13,666 nucleotides of DNA from the NCBI GenBank assembly GCA_036389695.1, contig DASVWG010000267.1, positions 1 through 13,666 on the forward strand, in the 5' to 3' direction. Shown here one piece after another: positions 1-7,799 of the stretch; position 1 is the first letter of the stretch, and each line of letters starts with the position of its first letter. Origin of the DNA: JALZHR01 sp036389695 (GTDB lineage: Bacteria; Acidobacteriota; Blastocatellia; Pyrinomonadales; Pyrinomonadaceae). Below the pieces are notes generated by a model. The model ran no database searches. It worked only from the letters and a program-made list of their open reading frames with translations, and had not been told where the DNA came from. A program made the position numbers and the translations under genes.

Positions 1-11
1 AGACAAAAAAA

Positions 12-86
<75 letters not shown>

Positions 87-121
87 ATTTGCGGGTTTCG
101 CTTTTCTGTAAGCGAACTTAT

Positions 122-151
122 AAAATACCGAATCCGTTCAATCAGTGTCAA
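122..151 (-). promoter_or_regulatory. Sigma-70-type promoter for tRNA-Val
   Basis: On the minus strand a perfect -35 hexamer TTGACA (146-151) is followed, after 18 bp, by TATTTT (122-127) as a -10. Transcription would start near 114-116, about 28 nt before the mature tRNA 5' end. The short leader holds a 7-bp hairpin (arms 97-103 and 110-116, TTCGCTT/AAGCGAA on the + strand). Position and orientation fit a stable-RNA promoter. Confidence 0.6.
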
Positions 152-258
152 GCGGGCAGGTTTAATAGCGGCGGTATGCTCGCGACGAAAATTTAATAAA
201 TCGTTCATCGGGCTGCACGAAACGAAATTTTTTGAATTTTCCAAATCTGTTATCTTTG

Positions 259-1086
259 ATGATTATGAACAAAGACAATTCCGTGCAGGAAACGGACGAG
301 ATAAAAGTTGTTTTAAATAAGGAGCGCGAAGAGATTTTAGAGACGCTCGAAAACTGGTTTGAAACGCCGCTTTTAATTCTGGGATTAATCTGGCTGGCGC
401 TTCTGGTGATTGAATTTATATGGGGTTTGAGCCCGTTTCTGGATGCGGTCAGCAACGTTATCTGGATAATTTTTATCGTCGATTTCGTCGTTAAATTCAC
501 GCTTGCGCCGCGTAAGCTGGAATATCTGAAAAGCAATTGGCTGACGGCTGTCGCGCTGCTTATTCCGGCTTTGCGGATTTTCCGGATTTTTCGCGTTATT
601 CGCGTGGCGCAGGCGGCGCGGTTTGCTCGCGGTCTGCGCCTGGTGCGCGTTATCACGACGCTTAATCGCGGAATGCGCGCGCTGGGCGCGAGTATGGAGC
701 GGCGCGGTTTCGGTTATGTTCTCGCGCTGACGGCGATTGTGCTGGTGGCGGGCGCGGCGGGAATGTATGCTTTTGAAAGGGAAGTCGAAGGCGGTTTGCC
801 GAATTACGGCGCATCGCTCTGGTGGACGGCGATGCTTCTGACTTCAATCGGCTCGGATTATTTTCCGAAAACGTCGGAAGGACGCATTTTATGTCTTTTG
901 CTGGCGATTTACGGCTTTTGCATTTTCGGTTACGTGACGGCGACGCTGGCGACGTTTTTCGTCGAGCGCGAAGCCGACAGTAAAGATTCGGCGATTGCGG
1001 ACACGGGCGTCATCGAATCGCTGCAAACCGAGATTTCCGCTTTGCGCGAGGAAATTCGTCTGCTGAGCGCGAGATTGAATAAGTGA
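259..1086 (+). CDS. Voltage-gated-type cation (potassium) channel, six TM
   Basis: Probable inner-membrane ion channel of the voltage-gated superfamily, about 275 residues. The N-terminus is hydrophilic. Four TM helices follow; the fourth is a classical S4 sensor with arginines at every third position (RIFRIFRVIRV, then further Arg residues). After S5 comes a pore loop (WWTAMLLTSIGSDYFPKT) and S6 (LLAIYGFCIFGYVTATLATFF). The tail (SLQTEISALREEIRLLSARL) looks like a short coiled coil for tetramerisation. The selectivity filter reads TSIGSDY rather than the TxGYGD of typical K+ channels, so ion preference is uncertain. The start is uncertain: TTG at 232, ATG at 259 and ATG at 265 are in frame and none has a clear Shine-Dalgarno; I took the first ATG. 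No terminator is visible before the next gene, 52 bp downstream. Confidence 0.85.
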   Translation: MIMNKDNSVQETDEIKVVLNKEREEILETLENWFETPLLILGLIWLALLVIEFIWGLSPFLDAVSNVIWIIFIVDFVVKFTLAPRKLEYLKSNWLTAVALLIPALRIFRIFRVIRVAQAARFARGLRLVRVITTLNRGMRALGASMERRGFGYVLALTAIVLVAGAAGMYAFEREVEGGLPNYGASLWWTAMLLTSIGSDYFPKTSEGRILCLLLAIYGFCIFGYVTATLATFFVEREADSKDSAIADTGVIESLQTEISALREEIRLLSARLNK

Positions 1087-1138
1087 GCGAAAACCGTCAA
1101 ACTATTTATCTCAAATAAAATTTCAAGGGGTTAAAGTT

Positions 1139-1804
1139 TTGATAGAAGCGGTTATTTTTGACATCGACGGGACACTGATTGATTCGAACGATTTTCACGC
1201 GCAGGCTTGGGTCAAAGCGTTTGCGAAATACGGCAAAACGGTAAAATTTTACGAGGCGCGGCGGCAGGTCGGCAAAGGCGGCGACCAATACTTACCGGAA
1301 TTTTTGACGCGGAAGGAAATCAGGGCATTCGGCAAGGAACTGGAAAAATATCGCGGCGAATTTTTCAAACGAAATTATCTGCCGAAAATCGAGCCGTTTC
1401 CGAAAGTGCGCGAGCTTTTCGAGAAAATCAAAGGCGAAGGCAAGCATCTGGCTCTGGCAAGCTCTGCCAAAGCCGACGAGCTGGAAAAATATAAAAAAAT
1501 CGCCCGCGTCGAAGATTTAATCGAAGAAGAAACTTCAGCCGACGACGCGGAAAAATCGAAGCCTTTCCCGGACATTTTCGAAGCCGCGCTGGAAAAGCTC
1601 GGAAAAATAAACAAAAAGAACGTTGTGGTCGTCGGCGATACGGCTTATGACGCGGAAGCCGCCGGAAAAATCGGGCTGCAAACAATCGGCGTCTTAACGG
1701 GCGGCTGGACGCGCAGCGAGCTGGTAAGTGCCGGCTGCCGCGAAGTTTACGCGGACGCCGCCGAAATTTTGGAAAATTATAAAAAATCTCTCATCGGAAA
1801 ATGA
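1139..1804 (+). CDS. HAD-superfamily hydrolase (phosphatase-like)
   Basis: A 221-residue HAD phosphohydrolase of the beta-phosphoglucomutase/phosphoglycolate phosphatase type, presumably cytosolic. All four HAD motifs are visible. Motif I is DIDGT, with nucleophile D8 and general acid D10. Motif II has serine at 108-109 (LASSAK). Motif III is K141 (KSKPFPDIF). Motif IV is GDTAYD (166-171). An alpha-helical cap fills residues 16-90. The family dephosphorylates small phosphometabolites; the substrate cannot be read from sequence. The start codon is TTG, chosen because AAGGGG at about 1125-1130 lies some 9 nt upstream and the protein begins directly with the first beta strand. The 52-bp gap to the channel gene could allow co-transcription, but the functions are not obviously linked. 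Confidence 0.88.
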   Translation: MIEAVIFDIDGTLIDSNDFHAQAWVKAFAKYGKTVKFYEARRQVGKGGDQYLPEFLTRKEIRAFGKELEKYRGEFFKRNYLPKIEPFPKVRELFEKIKGEGKHLALASSAKADELEKYKKIARVEDLIEEETSADDAEKSKPFPDIFEAALEKLGKINKKNVVVVGDTAYDAEAAGKIGLQTIGVLTGGWTRSELVSAGCREVYADAAEILENYKKSLIGK

Positions 1805-1872
1805 TGAAAATCCGTCAGACAGTGTTTTAAATAATTCATCTTTGTGTGTGGATTTAATACATACACGATTTT

Positions 1873-1929
1873 AATACTGCCGCGCAGAATATTTAGAAAA
1901 TAATTAAATTCAGTAAATACTGCATTTAA
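1873..1929. promoter_or_regulatory. Candidate activator-binding dyads upstream of the sigma-54 promoter
   Basis: A 26-bp near-perfect palindrome spans 1904-1929: TTAAAT, T, CAGTA, central AA, TACTG, C, ATTTAA. Only the T/C pair breaks symmetry. A weaker dyad (CTGC-CGC-GCAG with AT-rich flanks) is centred at 1882. Their centres lie roughly 66 and 100 bp before the transcription start predicted for the GlsB/YeaQ-like gene. That is where enhancer-binding proteins often bind, though the nearer site is close for that role. The role is inferred from position. Confidence 0.4.
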
Positions 1930-1955
1930 GCGGTTTAAATGTTTTTCCCGGCTAT

Positions 1956-1972
1956 TTGGCACAACCTTTGCT
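1956..1972 (+). promoter_or_regulatory. Candidate sigma-54 (-24/-12) promoter
   Basis: TTGGCAC followed by AACC and TTTGCT matches the RpoN consensus (YTGGCAC, four to five bases, TTGCW). GG sits at 1958-1959 and GC at 1970-1971, exactly 10 bases apart as required. Transcription would begin near 1983, leaving a leader of about 59 nt before the GlsB/YeaQ-like gene. An inverted repeat overlaps it: ACAACCTTTGC (1961-1971) and GCAGAGGTTGT (1982-1992), 10 of 11 matching. That dyad may be an operator or an alternative explanation for part of the motif. Confidence 0.55.
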
Positions 1973-2041
1973 AAATACTCGGCAGAGGTTGTAAAAAGCC
2001 TTAATCAAGGTTAATAACAAGGGAAGGAAAAGGAGAAAAAA

Positions 2042-2326
2042 ATGATTTCATTACTTATTTGGATTGTTTTGGGATTTTTGGCGGGATTTATTGCAAAGGC
2101 GCTCATGCCGGGACCGGACGGCGGCGGCTTTATTTTGACAACGATTCTGGGAATCGTCGGCGCGGTAGTCGGCGGATTTATCGGCAACGCAATATTTGGC
2201 GCTCCGCTGGCGAGCGACACGAGCAATCTCGGAAACTCTTTGTATAGTTTCATCTTTTCGGTGCTCGGCGCGATTGTTGTTCTGGCAATTTATCGCCTGG
2301 CGACCGGACGCAGCTTAAGAGCATAA
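2042..2326 (+). CDS. GlsB/YeaQ/YmgE-family small membrane protein
   Basis: A 94-residue, glycine-rich integral membrane protein with three predicted TM helices: about residues 3-21, 30-52 (GIVGAVVGGFIGNAIFG) and 68-87. It matches the family once named transglycosylase-associated protein (GlsB/YeaQ/YmgE), often linked to envelope or general stress, with no proven enzymatic activity. The PGPDGGGF loop after helix 1 is typical of the family. The start is well supported: AAAGGAG at 2028-2034 lies 7 nt before ATG. A sigma-54-like promoter about 85 bp upstream and dyads beyond it suggest signal-dependent expression. A strong terminator follows. Confidence 0.88.
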   Translation: MISLLIWIVLGFLAGFIAKALMPGPDGGGFILTTILGIVGAVVGGFIGNAIFGAPLASDTSNLGNSLYSFIFSVLGAIVVLAIYRLATGRSLRA

Positions 2327-2355
2327 ACGTACTGATTTTTCATCACTCCAGCAAC

Positions 2356-2389
2356 AAAAAAAGGTTAGTCTTGACGGCTAGCCTTTTTT
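2356..2389 (+). terminator. Rho-independent terminator of the GlsB/YeaQ-like gene
   Basis: An 8-bp stem GGTTAGTC (2363-2370) and GGCTAGCC (2376-2383), with loop TTGAC, is followed by six T and preceded by an A run. The two G-U pairs form only in the + strand RNA, so it works best for the + gene. The right arm contains the stop codon of the convergent HutG-like gene (2378-2380). Confidence 0.85.
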
Positions 2390-3334
2390 GCTTAATGCCG
2401 CGCAGAAACGATGCATCGCGACCGCGACCAGCTTCACGGTGCGATTATCGATATCAAATTTCGGATTGACCTCGGTAAATTCGATAATTCGCGTATTGAC
2501 CAGACTCGCCGCAAATTTGACCAGCGTAATCAATTCGCCCGCCCGCAAGCCCGTCGGATTCGGCGACGTGACGCCCGGCGCGTCCGACATTCGGACAGCG
2601 GTCAAATCAAAGCCGAAAAAAGAATTTAAAGACGAGCTGTGATTGACGAATTTCTGCTTCATCAATTCACGAACTTCGTAATCGGCTTCCGTCCGCGAGC
2701 GAAGCTGTTCCAGACTGATAAGATTCACATTCAGATTTTGCAGGTAACGATAATAAACCGGCGAGGCAAGCTGCGTTTGATAGGCGACTTCGTAAAAATA
2801 ATCCGGTCGCAGAAGCTTTTCTTCCAGAAGCTGTCGATACGGCGTCTCGCTGTTTCTTTCGCGCGCGGCGCGCACGTCGAAATGCGAATCGACGTTGGTC
2901 GCAATCCAGTTTCCCGCGCCGAAAGTTTCCGCCATCGCCGCGCCCGCCGGATAAGAAATATCGTTGCCGCCGCCGAGACTGATAACTTTTTTGCCGTCTT
3001 TCAAAATTTGCGACACGACTTTCTCATACGCTTCGTGCGTGTCTTCCAGCGAGCCTTCGACCTTTATATTTCCCGCGTCGAAAATCCTCGCGCTGATGCC
3101 GAACGGCGTAAACCTGTAAAACTCGCGCCGAATCGCATCGGGCGCCAGCGCCGTCCCTTCGCGCCCGCCATTGCGCCTGACGCCTTCGTCTTCCGGGCAG
3201 CCGACAATTACCACACCGGCATCTTCGTATTTCACATTCGGCACGGTTTCGCCGAGCCGCACGTCGTTCGGGTCGCCGCGTCTGAAAAAAATCTCTTCGT
3301 CGACACGCTCGACCAATTCAAAAATATTGCTCAT
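2378..3334 (-). CDS. hutG: HutG-like formimidoylglutamase (arginase fold)
   Basis: A 318-residue ureohydrolase-superfamily protein. Formimidoylglutamase hydrolyses N-formimino-L-glutamate to glutamate and formamide, the last step of histidine degradation. Family motifs are GGGND (121-125), the metal-binding DSHFD (149-153), and GFDLTAVRMSDAPG (241-254). Compared with arginase, the first His ligand is Asn124 and the second Asp of the DxD motif is Thr245, so two of six Mn ligands differ. The assignment rests on this fold plus its divergent position to urocanase, 65 bp away; agmatinase or another amidinohydrolase is possible. Its ATG overlaps one half-site of a symmetric candidate operator. The stop codon sits inside the neighbour's terminator hairpin. 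Confidence 0.72.
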   Translation of the reverse strand: MSNIFELVERVDEEIFFRRGDPNDVRLGETVPNVKYEDAGVVIVGCPEDEGVRRNGGREGTALAPDAIRREFYRFTPFGISARIFDAGNIKVEGSLEDTHEAYEKVVSQILKDGKKVISLGGGNDISYPAGAAMAETFGAGNWIATNVDSHFDVRAARERNSETPYRQLLEEKLLRPDYFYEVAYQTQLASPVYYRYLQNLNVNLISLEQLRSRTEADYEVRELMKQKFVNHSSSLNSFFGFDLTAVRMSDAPGVTSPNPTGLRAGELITLVKFAASLVNTRIIEFTEVNPKFDIDNRTVKLVAVAMHRFCAALSKKG

Positions 3335-3377
3335 AGTTGCTTGATTGATAGTCTAAAACTATCATATTTAAAACTAT
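3333..3377. promoter_or_regulatory. Symmetric four-half-site operator candidate between hutG and hutU
   Basis: The inner perfect inverted repeat is TGATAGT (3346-3352), spacer CTAAA, ACTATCA (3358-3364). It is flanked by outer half-sites ATAGTT (3333-3338) and AACTAT (3372-3377), each separated from the inner arms by exactly 7 bp. The array is therefore symmetric about 3355. The left outer half-site covers the hutG start codon. Another AACTATC lies just inside hutU (3408-3414). Position and symmetry point to a regulator controlling both genes; the regulator is not in the window. Confidence 0.6.
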
Positions 3378-3382
3378 TCGTC

Positions 3383-3388
3383 ATTATA
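3383..3388 (-). promoter_or_regulatory. Possible -10 box for the hutG-like gene
   Basis: On the minus strand the sequence is a perfect TATAAT. It lies about 50 bp before the hutG ATG, so transcription would start inside or beside the outer operator half-site at 3372-3377. No convincing -35 is seen at the right distance, so the promoter would need an activator or another contact. Confidence 0.35.
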
Positions 3389-3399
3389 AATAGAAAAGT

Positions 3400-5049
3400 A
3401 TGAAACGAACTATCAAGGCTCCGACCGGCTCGGAATTAACCTGCAAAAACTGGCTTGCGGAAGCCGCTTATCGAATGATTCAAAACAATCTCGATGCGGA
3501 CGTCGCGTTTGACCCCGATAATTTAATCGTCTACGGCGGGCGCGGGAAAGCGGCGCGGAATTGGGAATGTTTCGACGCGATTCTGGACAGCTTAAAAAAT
3601 CTCGAAGCCGACGAAACTTTGCTTGTGCAGTCAGGGAAACCCGTCGCCGTTTTCAAAACGCACGCGGACGCGCCGCGAGTTCTGCTGGCAAATTCAAACA
3701 TCGTTCCGGCGTGGGCGACGCAGGAAAATTTTGATAAATATGAGCGCGAAGGCTTGATGATGTATGGGCAGATGACCGCCGGAAGCTGGATTTACATCGG
3801 CACGCAGGGCATTTTGCAGGGAACCTACGAGACTTTCGGCTCGCTGGCAAGACAGAACGGCTGGGGAAATCTCGCCGGAAAATTCGTTTTGACCGCCGGG
3901 CTTGGCGAAATGGGCGGCGCGCAGGCGCAGGCGATTACTTTTAACGGCGGCGTCGGTCTGCTGGTTGAGGCTGACCGCTGGCGGATTGACAGACGTCTGC
4001 AATTAAAACAGGTTGATTTGGCGACCGAAGATTTAGACGAAGCGCTTCGGATGGTCAAAGAATTTACCGCGAAGAAAGAAGCGAAATCAATCGCGCTTTT
4101 AGGAAACGCCGCCGAAATACATTGGCGGATTCTCGAAAAGGGAATCGTTCCGGACGTCGTCACCGACCAGACTTCCGCGCACGACGTTCTTTACGGCTAC
4201 ATTCCCGCCGGTTTATCAATCGAACAGGCAAACGAGCTCAGAAAAACAAATCCGTCCGAATACGAAAAACGCGCGATGGATTCGATGGCGCGGCACGTCG
4301 AAGCCATGCTCGAATTTCAGCGCAAAGGCGCAATCGTTTTTGATTACGGCAACAATCTGCGGCAGCGCGCCAAGGACAACGGCATCGAAAACGCCTTCGA
4401 TTATCCGGGCTTCGTGCCCGCCTACATTCGCCCGCTTTTCTGCGAAGGCAAAGGACCTTTTCGATGGGTCGCGCTTTCGGGCGAAAAGGAAGACATCTAT
4501 CGCACGGACGAAGCGATTATGAATCTTTTTCCCGAAAACGACCATCTCGCGCGCTGGCTGACGATGGCGCAGGAATCGGTCGAGTTTCAGGGCTTGCCCG
4601 CCCGCATCTGCTGGCTCGGTTACGGCGAGCGCGCCAAAGCCGGTCTGAAATTAAACGAAATGGTCGCCTCGGGCGAGCTGAAAGCGCCAATCGTCATCGG
4701 ACGCGACCATCTCGACTGCGGCTCGGTCGCTTCGCCCAACCGCGAAACCGAAGCGATGAAAGACGGCTCGGACGCCATCGCCGACTGGGTTTACCTGAAC
4801 GCGATGCTCAACGCCGTCGGCGGCGCGACGTGGGTTTCGCTTCATCACGGCGGCGGCGTCGGCATCGGCTATTCCTTACACGCCGGACAGGTGATTGTTG
4901 CCGACGGCACGCCCGAAGCCGCCCGACGCATCGAAAGAGTTCTCACAACCGACCCCGGAATGGGCGTCATCCGCCACGCCGACGCGGGTTACGAGGAAGC
5001 AATCGAATTTGCCGAAAAAAATAATGTCAAAATTCCGATGTTAAAGTAG
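3400..5049 (+). CDS. hutU: Urocanate hydratase (urocanase)
   Basis: A full-length urocanase of 549 residues (family about 550-560), cytosolic and NAD+-dependent. It converts urocanate to 4-imidazolone-5-propionate in histidine degradation. Diagnostic segments include [20 protein letters not shown] (about 124-143) and the glycine-rich NAD site GLGEMGG (about 166-172). [11 protein letters not shown] and YGNNLRQRA follow. Cys404 in [11 protein letters not shown] corresponds to the active-site Cys of characterised urocanases. [19 protein letters not shown] and [18 protein letters not shown] follow. The C-terminus [20 protein letters not shown] is conserved in the family. ATG at 3400 is the natural start. 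It is transcribed divergently from hutG, so control is probably shared. Sequence resembling its last 54-90 bp recurs in several downstream gaps. Confidence 0.97.
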   Translation: MKRTIKAPTGSELTCKNWLAEAAYRMIQNNLDADVAFDPDNLIVYGGRGKAARNWECFDAILDSLKNLEADETLLVQSGKPVAVFKTHADAPRVLLANSNIVPAWATQENFDKYEREGLMMYGQMTAGSWIYIGTQGILQGTYETFGSLARQNGWGNLAGKFVLTAGLGEMGGAQAQAITFNGGVGLLVEADRWRIDRRLQLKQVDLATEDLDEALRMVKEFTAKKEAKSIALLGNAAEIHWRILEKGIVPDVVTDQTSAHDVLYGYIPAGLSIEQANELRKTNPSEYEKRAMDSMARHVEAMLEFQRKGAIVFDYGNNLRQRAKDNGIENAFDYPGFVPAYIRPLFCEGKGPFRWVALSGEKEDIYRTDEAIMNLFPENDHLARWLTMAQESVEFQGLPARICWLGYGERAKAGLKLNEMVASGELKAPIVIGRDHLDCGSVASPNRETEAMKDGSDAIADWVYLNAMLNAVGGATWVSLHHGGGVGIGYSLHAGQVIVADGTPEAARRIERVLTTDPGMGVIRHADAGYEEAIEFAEKNNVKIPMLK

Positions 5050-5135
5050 ATTTAAGAGAGCTTTCGGAGGATTGGTTAACCGGCGAGAAACTGTGCGATA
5101 ATTTCCGAATAAATCATCGAATCAAACATATAACC

Positions 5136-6314
5136 GTGGAAGAAAACAACTCGAAATCATCGTGGCTGAAGCCTTCTTTAGACTGGCTTTTAATTTTTAT
5201 CCCGATTGCCGTTGCCTTGCGTTTCGTGCCTTCGCTCGATTATCCGACGGCGCTTTTTATCGTTTCGTGTCTCGCCATCATTCCGCTAGCGGGCTGGATG
5301 GGCAAAGGCACGGAGCATCTCGCCGAGCATCTGGGTCCGGCGGCGGGCGGGCTGCTGAGCGCGACTTTCGGCAATGCGGCGGAACTGATAATCGCGATGT
5401 TTGCGCTCTCGAAAGGCTTGCAGGATGTCGTGAAGGCTTCGATTACGGGTTCGATTCTCGGAAATTTGCTGCTCGTTTTAGGACTTTCGCTGCTTTGCGG
5501 CGGGCTGAAATTCAAGCGGCAGCATTTTAATAAAACGGCTTCGAGTATGTCTGCGACGGCTTTAACGCTCGGCGCGGCGGCGCTGCTCGTCCCGACGATT
5601 TTTCACACGGTCGCCGCCAATGTTTCGGTCACGCAGGGCGGCTGGACGCCCGTTAAGGAACAGCATTTATCGCTGGCGATTGCCGTTGTCTTAATCATTA
5701 CATACCTGTTTACGCTCGTCTTTTCGCTGTATACACACCGCGATATGCTCGTCGCCGACGAGATGACGCGCGGCTCGAAAGAAGTCGGTAAAGAGCTCGA
5801 ACACTCCGGCGAACACTGGTCAAAAGGCAGAGCGGTGCTGACTCTTTTAATCGCCACGTCATTCGTCGCCCTGATTGCCGAATTTCTGGTCGGTGCGGTC
5901 GAGGAAGCGGGCAAAACGCTCGGTTTAACGGAAATTTTCGTCGGCGTCATCGTCGTCGCCATCATCGGCAACGCGGCTGAAAATTCTTCGGCGATTTTGA
6001 TGGCGATGCGCAACAAGATGGATTTATCTTTGGGCATCGCGCTCGGCTCGAGCCTGCAAATCACACTTTTCGTCGCGCCGGTTTTATTGTTCGCGTCTTA
6101 TCTTTTCGGCACGCCGATGAATCTGGAATTCACCATACCGGAAGTTTTTGCCGTTATGGCGGCAATCCTGATTGTCCAGCAGATTTCCGCCGACGGCGAA
6201 AGCAACTGGATTGAAGGCGTGCAGCTTTTGTCGGTCTATGCCGTGCTGGGAATTTTATTTTACTTTCTGCCCGACGCTCATCCGGCAGCCGTCAATACAA
6301 CAATTCATCCATAA
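5136..6314 (+). CDS. Ca2+/H+ antiporter (CaCA superfamily, CAX type)
   Basis: A 392-residue inner-membrane protein with about 11 TM helices and the two inverted CaCA repeats. The first repeat has [16 protein letters not shown] (from about 79) followed by [19 protein letters not shown]. The second has [20 protein letters not shown] (from about 278) followed by [16 protein letters not shown]. The paired GNAxE motifs hold the acidic residues that bind Ca2+. A hydrophilic loop ([20 protein letters not shown]) separates the halves. It should export Ca2+ in exchange for protons. The start is GTG at 5136, without a clear Shine-Dalgarno. It lies 86 bp after hutU, but a shared function is not evident. 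A hutU-tail-like sequence starts 2 nt after its stop. Confidence 0.92.
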   Translation: MEENNSKSSWLKPSLDWLLIFIPIAVALRFVPSLDYPTALFIVSCLAIIPLAGWMGKGTEHLAEHLGPAAGGLLSATFGNAAELIIAMFALSKGLQDVVKASITGSILGNLLLVLGLSLLCGGLKFKRQHFNKTASSMSATALTLGAAALLVPTIFHTVAANVSVTQGGWTPVKEQHLSLAIAVVLIITYLFTLVFSLYTHRDMLVADEMTRGSKEVGKELEHSGEHWSKGRAVLTLLIATSFVALIAEFLVGAVEEAGKTLGLTEIFVGVIVVAIIGNAAENSSAILMAMRNKMDLSLGIALGSSLQITLFVAPVLLFASYLFGTPMNLEFTIPEVFAVMAAILIVQQISADGESNWIEGVQLLSVYAVLGILFYFLPDAHPAAVNTTIHP

Positions 6315-6316
6315 AC

Positions 6317-6370
6317 GAAGCATTCGAATTTGCTGAAACAAATAATATGAAAATTCCGTTGAGAAGATAG
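6317..6370 (+). repeat. hutU 3'-end-like copy A (54 bp)
   Basis: Aligned without gaps to the last 54 bp of hutU (4996-5049), 44 of 54 bases are identical, including the TAG. It can be read as EAFEFAETNNMKIPLRR and a stop, against [17 protein letters not shown] in HutU. No urocanase start or upstream part is present, so it is a relic or repeat, not a gene. Confidence 0.85.
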
Positions 6371-6391
6371 AAAATAGATTTAGGAAACATT

Positions 6392-7705
6392 ATGAAAAGA
6401 TTTTTATCAGCACTTATCGCATCCGCCATCTTTCTGACATTTTCGGGCTTTGAAATAAACGCTCAGAAACCTGTTGACGAAGCCGCATTAATCGCCAAAG
6501 CGAAAAAGAGTCACGCCGAGGTGATTACGCTCGATACGCACAACGACATCGATACGCGAAATTTTACCGAAGCGGTCAATTACACGCAGAATCTGCCGAC
6601 GCAGGTTAATCTGCCGAAAATGCGGCAGGGCGGGCTCGACGTTTCGTGGATGATTGTTTATACCGGACAGGGCGAATTGACGGAAGAAGGCTACAAAAAA
6701 GCTTATCAAAACGCGATTGATAAATTCGACGCCATCCACCGTTTGACCGAAAAGATTGCGCCTGACCAGATTGAGCTGGCTTTGACTTCAAAGGACGTGC
6801 GGCGCATCAGCCGTGCGGGAAAATTGGTGGCGATGATCGGCGTCGAAAACGGTTATCCGATTGGGACGGATTTAAGCCGCATCAAGGATTTTGCGGCGCG
6901 CGGCGCACGTTATATGTCGCTCGCGCATAACGGTCACAGCCAGCTTGCCGATTCGAATACGGGCGAAAGAGACAACGTCTGGCTGCATAACGGCTTGAGC
7001 GAGCTCGGCAAAAAAGCGATTGTCGAGATGAACAAATGGGGCATTATCGTGGACGTTTCGCACCCGTCGAAACAGGCGAACATCCAGGCGATTCAACTTT
7101 CCAAAGCGCCCGTCATCGCCTCGCATTCGGGCGCGCGGGCGCTCTGCGACCACAGCCGCAATCTGGACGACGAACAACTGGAATTAATCAGAAAAAACGG
7201 CGGCGTCGTGCAGGCGGTCGCGTTTCGCGGTTACGTGAACAAGGAAAAAAGCGAGCTTCGAGCAAAATTGACGGGCGAGATTCTGCGCGAGCTTGCCGCC
7301 AAAGAGAATTTCAAAGTCCTCGAACGCGCTGACGTTTTAAAAATGCCCGAAGTCGAGCGCGCCGAATACGGAGCGAAATTAAACGCTTTTCGAGCGCAGA
7401 TGCTGCCGGTTATAAAAGAACGTTTGAAGACATCAGCGCCGGACGTCAACGTTCAGGATTTCGTCAACCACATTGATTATCTGGTCAAGAAAATCGGCAT
7501 CGACCACGTCGGCATCAGCTCGGACTTCGACGGCGGCGGCGGCATCGAAGGCTGGGACAATGCTTCCGAAACTTTCAACGTCACGCTCGAGCTCGTCCGT
7601 CGCGGCTACACCAAAAAACAAATCGAAAAGCTCTGGAGCGGAAACCTTCTGCGCGTTCTCGACCAGGTACAGAAGGTCGCCAAACAAATGCAGAAAGAAG
7701 GCTAA
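6392..7705 (+). CDS. Exported membrane dipeptidase (peptidase M19, renal dipeptidase family)
   Basis: A 437-residue zinc metallopeptidase that cleaves dipeptides, probably in the periplasm or at the envelope. Residues 1-24 are a signal peptide (KR, a hydrophobic stretch, then EINA before QKP). The M19 metal motifs are all present: DTHND with H50 and D52, GVENGYPIG (bridging Glu), DVSHPS and VIASHSGARAL (His ligands), and GIDHVGISSDFDG near the C-terminus (Asp). AHNGHSQLADS also fits the family. The start ATG is preceded by AGGAAA at 6382-6387. The gene lies between a hutU-tail copy upstream and another downstream, and ends before a strong hairpin. Peptide scavenging fits the nearby amino-acid catabolism genes. 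Confidence 0.93.
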   Translation: MKRFLSALIASAIFLTFSGFEINAQKPVDEAALIAKAKKSHAEVITLDTHNDIDTRNFTEAVNYTQNLPTQVNLPKMRQGGLDVSWMIVYTGQGELTEEGYKKAYQNAIDKFDAIHRLTEKIAPDQIELALTSKDVRRISRAGKLVAMIGVENGYPIGTDLSRIKDFAARGARYMSLAHNGHSQLADSNTGERDNVWLHNGLSELGKKAIVEMNKWGIIVDVSHPSKQANIQAIQLSKAPVIASHSGARALCDHSRNLDDEQLELIRKNGGVVQAVAFRGYVNKEKSELRAKLTGEILRELAAKENFKVLERADVLKMPEVERAEYGAKLNAFRAQMLPVIKERLKTSAPDVNVQDFVNHIDYLVKKIGIDHVGISSDFDGGGGIEGWDNASETFNVTLELVRRGYTKKQIEKLWSGNLLRVLDQVQKVAKQMQKEG

Positions 7706-7737
7706 AAATCAGCGCGCCGCAACTTGAGCGCGCGCCG

Positions 7738-7767
7738 GATAAAGTAAAATTCCCGATGCTCAAATAA
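7738..7767 (+). repeat. hutU 3'-end-like copy B
   Basis: Starting 32 nt after the dipeptidase stop, this reads DKVKFPMLK then TAA, against NNVKIPMLK then TAG at the end of HutU. The similarity is short (about 30 bp) but ends, like hutU, with a stop codon at the same place. It lies between the dipeptidase gene and its terminator. Confidence 0.6.
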
Positions 7768-7771
7768 CGAA

Positions 7772-7799
7772 TCAGACGCCGTCATCGGCGTCTGATTTT
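7772..7799 (+). terminator. Rho-independent terminator of the dipeptidase gene
   Basis: A perfect 10-bp stem TCAGACGCCG (7772-7781) and CGGCGTCTGA (7786-7795) with tetraloop TCAT is followed by TTTT. The hairpin also encodes the last residues and the stop codon (7772-7774) of the convergent minus-strand gene. It may act in both directions, although the minus side lacks a good T run. Confidence 0.8.

Noticed and set aside
1796..1822. Another hutU-tail-like piece at the end of the HAD gene (GGAAAATGATGAAAATCCG)
   Set aside because: Only a short AT-rich match that overlaps the coding end of the HAD gene; within chance.
2639..3403. A 254-codon open frame on the plus strand
   Set aside because: It is antisense to the HutG-like gene, with an Arg/Phe-rich shadow composition and no family features.
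4464..5024. A 186-codon plus-strand open frame inside hutU
   Set aside because: The Arg-rich translation is an out-of-frame shadow of conserved urocanase sequence.
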